Part shown: in pieces, positions 60,385 to 64,000 of the stretch
Numbering within the stretch: the first letter of the stretch is position 1
Layout: each line of letters opens with the position of its first letter
Assembly (NCBI GenBank): GCA_002162685.1
Contig: MAAQ01000013.1
Location: forward strand, 434,001 to 498,000
DNA length: 64,000 bases
Reading direction: 5' to 3'
Source of the DNA: Flavobacteriales bacterium 33_180_T64
GTDB taxonomy: Bacteria > Bacteroidota > Bacteroidia > Flavobacteriales > Flavobacteriaceae
Made by a program: the position numbers and the translations under genes
Notes under the pieces: generated by a model
Told to the model about the DNA's origin: nothing
Seen by the model: only the letters and a program-made list of their open reading frames with translations
The model's database searches: none

Positions 60385-60900
60385 ATGAAGAAAAATATTT
60401 TAGTCATTTGTGTTTTGTTGTTTTTGTCCTGTAAAGAGGAAAAAAAAGAAAAAATAAATTCGCGCCCAGACTTAAAACAGTTAATTGTAAAGGTAGATTT
60501 AAAAACAACGACAGAAGATGTTTTTAAAGTTATAATGAATAATATTAAAGTTGATGAGTTTCAAGAAAAGAATGTTATTATAAGAGAAACAATACCGGTT
60601 ACATCTAACTATGAGAATATAACAGCAAGTTTTGATACTAATAATTTTTCGAATAATATTCATATTGATTTAGGAAAGACATTAAAAAACGTAAAATTCA
60701 ATACTATTGAATTTATATATGGAGCAAACGTATTGCTTATAACTAAAGATAATTTTAATGAATTTTTAAAAGTTAATAAGTTTGCCAAATTTAATGAAGA
60801 TGATTTTAGTGTGACCACTAAAAAAGAAGGTAAAAACCAATATTCAAAAATCATTTTAAAACAGTCAGCTATAAAGTTTCTCATTAAAGAAAGGAAATAA
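60385..60900 (+). CDS. Small lipoprotein of unknown function
   Basis: The 171-residue product has a short lipoprotein signal (MKKNILVICVLLFLSCKEEK, lipobox LSC with Cys16), a Lys/Glu-rich spacer, and a mixed alpha/beta domain (about 35-165) rich in Asn, Ile and Lys. I do not recognise the family. It lies 12 bases after cysN, so it may be transcribed with the sulfate-activation genes, and 54 bases before the flippase. The strands around ENITASFDTNNFSNNIHIDLG (about 73-93) suggest a small beta-sheet domain that may bind something outside the cell membrane. Base composition is more AT-rich than in the cys genes, as is that of the genes that follow. Confidence 0.72.
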   Translation: MKKNILVICVLLFLSCKEEKKEKINSRPDLKQLIVKVDLKTTTEDVFKVIMNNIKVDEFQEKNVIIRETIPVTSNYENITASFDTNNFSNNIHIDLGKTLKNVKFNTIEFIYGANVLLITKDNFNEFLKVNKFAKFNEDDFSVTTKKEGKNQYSKIILKQSAIKFLIKERK

Positions 60901-60954
60901 TCAACTCTAAACCCTAAACTAGCTAGGTGTATTTAACTATTTATAACGAAAGCA

Positions 60955-62274
60955 GTGATTGAAAAAATCAAAAGCATTTTTAATGATAAAGACTTTGAAG
61001 AAATCCTTAAAAAAGGATTTTCTTTTTTGTTAATTAGAATTGGAGGGTTATTAGCAGGTTATATTTTTACGTATTTGATTGCAATTAATTACGGCGCAGA
61101 AACAAATGGATTAATAGCAATCAGCTTTGCAATCATATTATGTGTTAGCATCTTTTCTAGACTAGGTATTGACATTAATTTAATACGGTTTTTTTCAACT
61201 CCAGAAAACGAGAATGATAAAGGGCTTTTTTTTAGAGTTATCATAATTGCATTTGTACTTTCTAGTCTTTTTTCAATTTTACTTTATCTTAATCAAGATT
61301 TTCTTATCAACCGTATTTTTAAAAAACCAAATTTAAAACCGTATTTTCTTTGGATTGCTCTAACAATACCACTATGGACTACTGTGTTAATTTGTTCGGG
61401 ACTATTTAGGGCAAAAAAGAAGAATAACTGGTTTGGGTTTTTTAATAATACAGGGAGATTTTCTTTTGCATTACTTGTTTTTGTTTTCTTTTTATTTTTT
61501 TATGAAGACCCTATAAGTGTTATTGTTGCTCATTTTTTAGGGATATTATTACTAGCTATATTTAGTTTTATTTTGTCTTGTAAACTTATTGATAAGGTAA
61601 CATTAAAAACAAAAGCAGAAACGTTTAAGTTCATAAAAAATTCATTCCCAATGATGATTTCTGAAGCAATTTTGCTTTTATTGATTATGGCAGATATTTT
61701 AATATTGGGAGTATATGAAAATGAAGATGTAGTGGGAGTATATAATGTAACCTATAAAATAGCTGTTCTAACTATTTTTTCCTTACAAGCAATAAATTCT
61801 ATTTTAGCACCTAAAATAGCTAAAAGCTATCATGAGAAAAATTATAAGTTATGTCAAAAACTGATTACATTTTCCACTAATCTTAATTTCTGTATAACCA
61901 TATGTGTTGTGTCTACGATAATTATTTTTAATAAAACTATTCTGAGCTTTTTTGGTGAGGAGTTTTTGACAGGATCAATGATCTTAATTATTTTGTGTGT
62001 TGGACAACTAATTAATTCACTTTCTGGATCAGTAGGCGTAATTTTACAAATGACAGGTTGTCAAAAAGCATATCAAAACATCATTTTAATAGCGTTAGTT
62101 ATTAATGTGATATTAAATTTTTATTTAACACCTAAACACGGTGCATTAGGAGCAGCAACCGCTACAGTATTTAGTCTAGCTTTTTGGAATATTACTGGAG
62201 CAGTATATTTAAAAAAGAAGTTAAACATTATATCCTATTTTAGGATAAAGAAGTTTAAATCATTAATAAAATGA
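60955..62274 (+). CDS. Polysaccharide flippase (Wzx/MATE-like)
   Basis: The 439-residue protein has about 12-14 membrane segments and no long soluble part. It matches the oligosaccharide flippase (MurJ/Wzx/MATE) superfamily: an opening amphipathic stretch with FSFLLIRIGGLLAGYIFTYLIAINYGAETNGLIAISFA (about 22-59), FSRLGIDINLIRFFS (about 67-81), and YNVTYKIAVLTIFSLQAINSILAPKIAKSYHEKN (about 263-296). It should move lipid-linked saccharide units across the inner membrane. The start is a GTG at 60955; no ATG is close by. The sulfotransferase gene that follows overlaps its last four bases, which ties export and sulfation together. Its substrate is expected to be the product of this cluster. Confidence 0.9.
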   Translation: MIEKIKSIFNDKDFEEILKKGFSFLLIRIGGLLAGYIFTYLIAINYGAETNGLIAISFAIILCVSIFSRLGIDINLIRFFSTPENENDKGLFFRVIIIAFVLSSLFSILLYLNQDFLINRIFKKPNLKPYFLWIALTIPLWTTVLICSGLFRAKKKNNWFGFFNNTGRFSFALLVFVFFLFFYEDPISVIVAHFLGILLLAIFSFILSCKLIDKVTLKTKAETFKFIKNSFPMMISEAILLLLIMADILILGVYENEDVVGVYNVTYKIAVLTIFSLQAINSILAPKIAKSYHEKNYKLCQKLITFSTNLNFCITICVVSTIIIFNKTILSFFGEEFLTGSMILIILCVGQLINSLSGSVGVILQMTGCQKAYQNIILIALVINVILNFYLTPKHGALGAATATVFSLAFWNITGAVYLKKKLNIISYFRIKKFKSLIK

Positions 62275-63143
62275 GTGTAAAAGTTAAACTACGGAGATTT
62301 ATTGCTCGAAATTTCAGCACGTTAATTGAGTATATTTATAAGCTTAAATTCCTTAATATAAATTTTGATCAAGAACCAATCCTCATAATTACTCCTGGAA
62401 AAGTTGGTTCATCAAGTATTTATGAAACAATAAAAGGAAAGCTTAAGAATCATGTATATCATATACATCAATTTTCTGAAGATAGTATTAATAATGCTAT
62501 TTCTAGGAATCTCAAGTCAGATAGGAAATCAAGACCTCTACATTTAATTATTTCTAAGCTTTTAAGAAAAAAAATAGAAGCTTATAAAGGAGACATATTT
62601 ATTATAACCATAGTTAGAGAGCCAATATCAAGATTGATATCTTCCTTTTTCCAAAATACTGAAGTTTATAAAAGTCAAATTGAAGACCGAAATCTAGAAA
62701 TTAACTCGAAACGCTCAATTGAACTCATTTATAATGAATTTGATAAGAGCTTCTGCGAAGAAGTAGAACAATGGTTTGATTCGGAAATAAAGAATAATTT
62801 TGGGATAGATGTGTTTTCAGATAAATTTGATTATAAAAAAAAGTATGTAATTAAGCACCATAAAAATAATCACCTTTTATTGTTGAGAATGGAAGATATG
62901 AATGAAGTATTTCCTACTGCAATTCAGGAGTTATTAAACTTAAAATCCCCGCTAAAGTTATCAAATACAAATGTTGGTGAAATGAAGCATTATGGAGAGG
63001 TATATTACGATATAAAATCTAACCTTAAATTTTCTGATGATGTAATTGAAAAAGTAATTAACTCTAAATATTTTAGGTCCTTTTATGAAGGTGATGAAAC
63101 TAAAATACGGAAAAAATGGTCAAAACCTCATACATTAAAATAA
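62271..63143 (+). CDS. Sulfotransferase family protein
   Basis: The 290-residue cytoplasmic protein shows the two PAPS-binding motifs of sulfotransferases: the 5'-phosphosulfate loop PILIITPGKVGSSSIYETI (36-54), with Lys44 as expected catalytic residue, and the 3'-phosphate motif ITIVREPISRLISSFFQN (112-129). The rest is divergent, basic and Asn/Lys-rich, like polysaccharide-modifying sulfotransferases. I do not know the acceptor. It overlaps the flippase gene by four bases and is followed, after 77 bases, by a second sulfotransferase of a different type. With cysC, cysD and cysN upstream, the PAPS supply is encoded in the same region. Confidence 0.85.
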   Translation: MSVKVKLRRFIARNFSTLIEYIYKLKFLNINFDQEPILIITPGKVGSSSIYETIKGKLKNHVYHIHQFSEDSINNAISRNLKSDRKSRPLHLIISKLLRKKIEAYKGDIFIITIVREPISRLISSFFQNTEVYKSQIEDRNLEINSKRSIELIYNEFDKSFCEEVEQWFDSEIKNNFGIDVFSDKFDYKKKYVIKHHKNNHLLLLRMEDMNEVFPTAIQELLNLKSPLKLSNTNVGEMKHYGEVYYDIKSNLKFSDDVIEKVINSKYFRSFYEGDETKIRKKWSKPHTLK

Positions 63144-63220
63144 ACTAAGTATTATCTAAAAAGTGGATTTTAGATGTTTTTCATGTTATTAATTGTAACA
63201 ATTTAAGCTTACTATGTTTT

Positions 63221-64000
63221 ATGATTAAACCCAATGTTTTTATTATAGGTGCCCAAAAATCAGCGACCACCTCCTTGTACAATTGGCTTTCACAACATCC
63301 GAATGTTTGTGGCCCTTCTTCAATAAAGGATTATCCTTTTTTTATTACTTGCTGGGATAACTTTGATGAAGAATCAAAAATGCTTGATAAAGAATATTTA
63401 GATTCAGGTTATTCTAATCAAAAAATTGTATTACATGGAAGTGTACAATACATGTTTGAAGAAAAAGCAATTGATAGAATTTTTGAATTTGACCCTAATG
63501 CTAAATTAATATGTACTTTACGCGATCCAACGGAACGGGCAATTTCTGCTCACAAATATTTTAAAAAACTAAATTTAGAAACAAAGTCTTTGAAACAGGC
63601 TCTTGACTTAGATGAAGAATTTTTGAACGGTACTTTGCAACAGAGACATGATTTTACATATAAGTCACATGGATTATATGCGAAACAATTGGAATATGTT
63701 TTTAAGAAATTTAATAAAGATCAAGTATTGGTTTTTCTTTATGAAGATATAAGAGATAACCCGGTAGATGTAATTGAGAAAGCGCATAACTTTCTTGAAA
63801 TAGACGACTCTTTCTCTCCTGAATTAATACACGCAAATGCAACAGGAGAGATTAAATTTAAATTATTTCAAAAATTAATATTTAATAATAATAAATTTAA
63901 AAAATTTATAGTTGATAACATTGTAGACCCCTTTATTCCATTACATAAAAGGTCTAAAATTAGATGGGCCCTATCTGAATGGAATACGAAAAGCCCAAAT
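63221..64000 (+). CDS. Sulfotransferase domain protein (C-terminus cut by window edge)
   Basis: The frame begins with an ATG at 63221 and runs 260 codons to the edge without a stop. MIKPNVFIIGAQKSATTSLY gives the 5'-phosphosulfate loop (GAQKSATTSL, 10-19) and LICTLRDPTERAISAHKYFK the 3'-phosphate motif (about 96-115). This is the heparan-sulfate-sulfotransferase-like type (Sulfotransfer_1), unlike the gene before it. The sequence YGLYAKQLEYVFKKFN-like with VLVFLYEDIRDNP (about 178-190) is also normal for this family. Little more than the last part should be missing. Its presence beside the other sulfotransferase points to sulfate added to more than one position or sugar. Confidence 0.88.
   Translation, partial: MIKPNVFIIGAQKSATTSLYNWLSQHPNVCGPSSIKDYPFFITCWDNFDEESKMLDKEYLDSGYSNQKIVLHGSVQYMFEEKAIDRIFEFDPNAKLICTLRDPTERAISAHKYFKKLNLETKSLKQALDLDEEFLNGTLQQRHDFTYKSHGLYAKQLEYVFKKFNKDQVLVFLYEDIRDNPVDVIEKAHNFLEIDDSFSPELIHANATGEIKFKLFQKLIFNNNKFKKFIVDNIVDPFIPLHKRSKIRWALSEWNTKSPN

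Noticed and set aside
1-64000. CRISPR arrays, insertion sequences, restriction or toxin systems
   Set aside because: No spaced direct repeats, transposase-like frames or known defence proteins were seen when reading the window.

Overview
This window looks like a stretch of chromosome from a member of the Bacteroidota, most likely the family Flavobacteriaceae. The DNA is very AT-rich. Several families are typical of that group: DUF4175, DUF4249 beside a TonB-dependent receptor, DUF4837, head-GIN and GldL-like proteins. Promoter-like sites follow the Bacteroidota pattern TTTG / TAnnTTTG, and Shine-Dalgarno sequences are mostly absent. The content is mainly chromosomal housekeeping; I see no insertion sequence, CRISPR array or prophage.

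Layout. (1) 1-4203, minus strand: an edge-truncated gene and a 1236-residue protein I do not recognise, with unusual inverted-repeat (RNA-like) structures on both sides. (2) 4600-8435, plus: an S24/CI-like repressor, rnpA, an S41 protease and a tandem OmpA-domain protein. (3) 8432-10240, minus: ElaA-like acetyltransferase, cation efflux protein, rpiB. (4) 10241-11146: 0.9 kb without a gene, holding long palindromes and an orphan terminator. (5) 11147-24349: rnr, YbjQ and head-GIN proteins, a LysE-type exporter, a GldL-like protein, tRNA-Cys, folB, glnS, small envelope proteins, an SPFH protein and gltX. (6) 24491-32495: AlkB-like monooxygenase, DUF4175, ybeY, mnmG and a methyltransferase. Two excellent ParB-binding (parS) sites flank mnmG. 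Together with rnpA and mnmG this suggests an origin-proximal position. (7) 32714-40982: OmpH-like lipoprotein, LytTR regulator, TonB receptor plus DUF4249, and an ECF sigma factor with its likely membrane partner and two exported proteins. (8) 40979-50045: holB, DUF2652, pgk, lytic transglycosylase, DUF4837, tatA, M23 peptidase, GH3.

(9) 50068-64000 is a surface-polysaccharide region on one strand. A Wzz-like protein and rfbBACD make dTDP-L-rhamnose. Next comes a sulfate-activation cluster (cysQ, a DUF2061 protein, cysC, cysD, cysN) that would make PAPS and recycle PAP. It is followed by a flippase and two different sulfotransferases, the second cut by the window edge. No sulfate-reduction gene (cysH, cysIJ) is present here, so the natural reading is that PAPS is made to sulfate an exported polysaccharide.

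The least explained parts are the 1236-residue protein with its flanking structured elements, the 0.9 kb non-coding region with its orphan terminator, and the cysQ leader.
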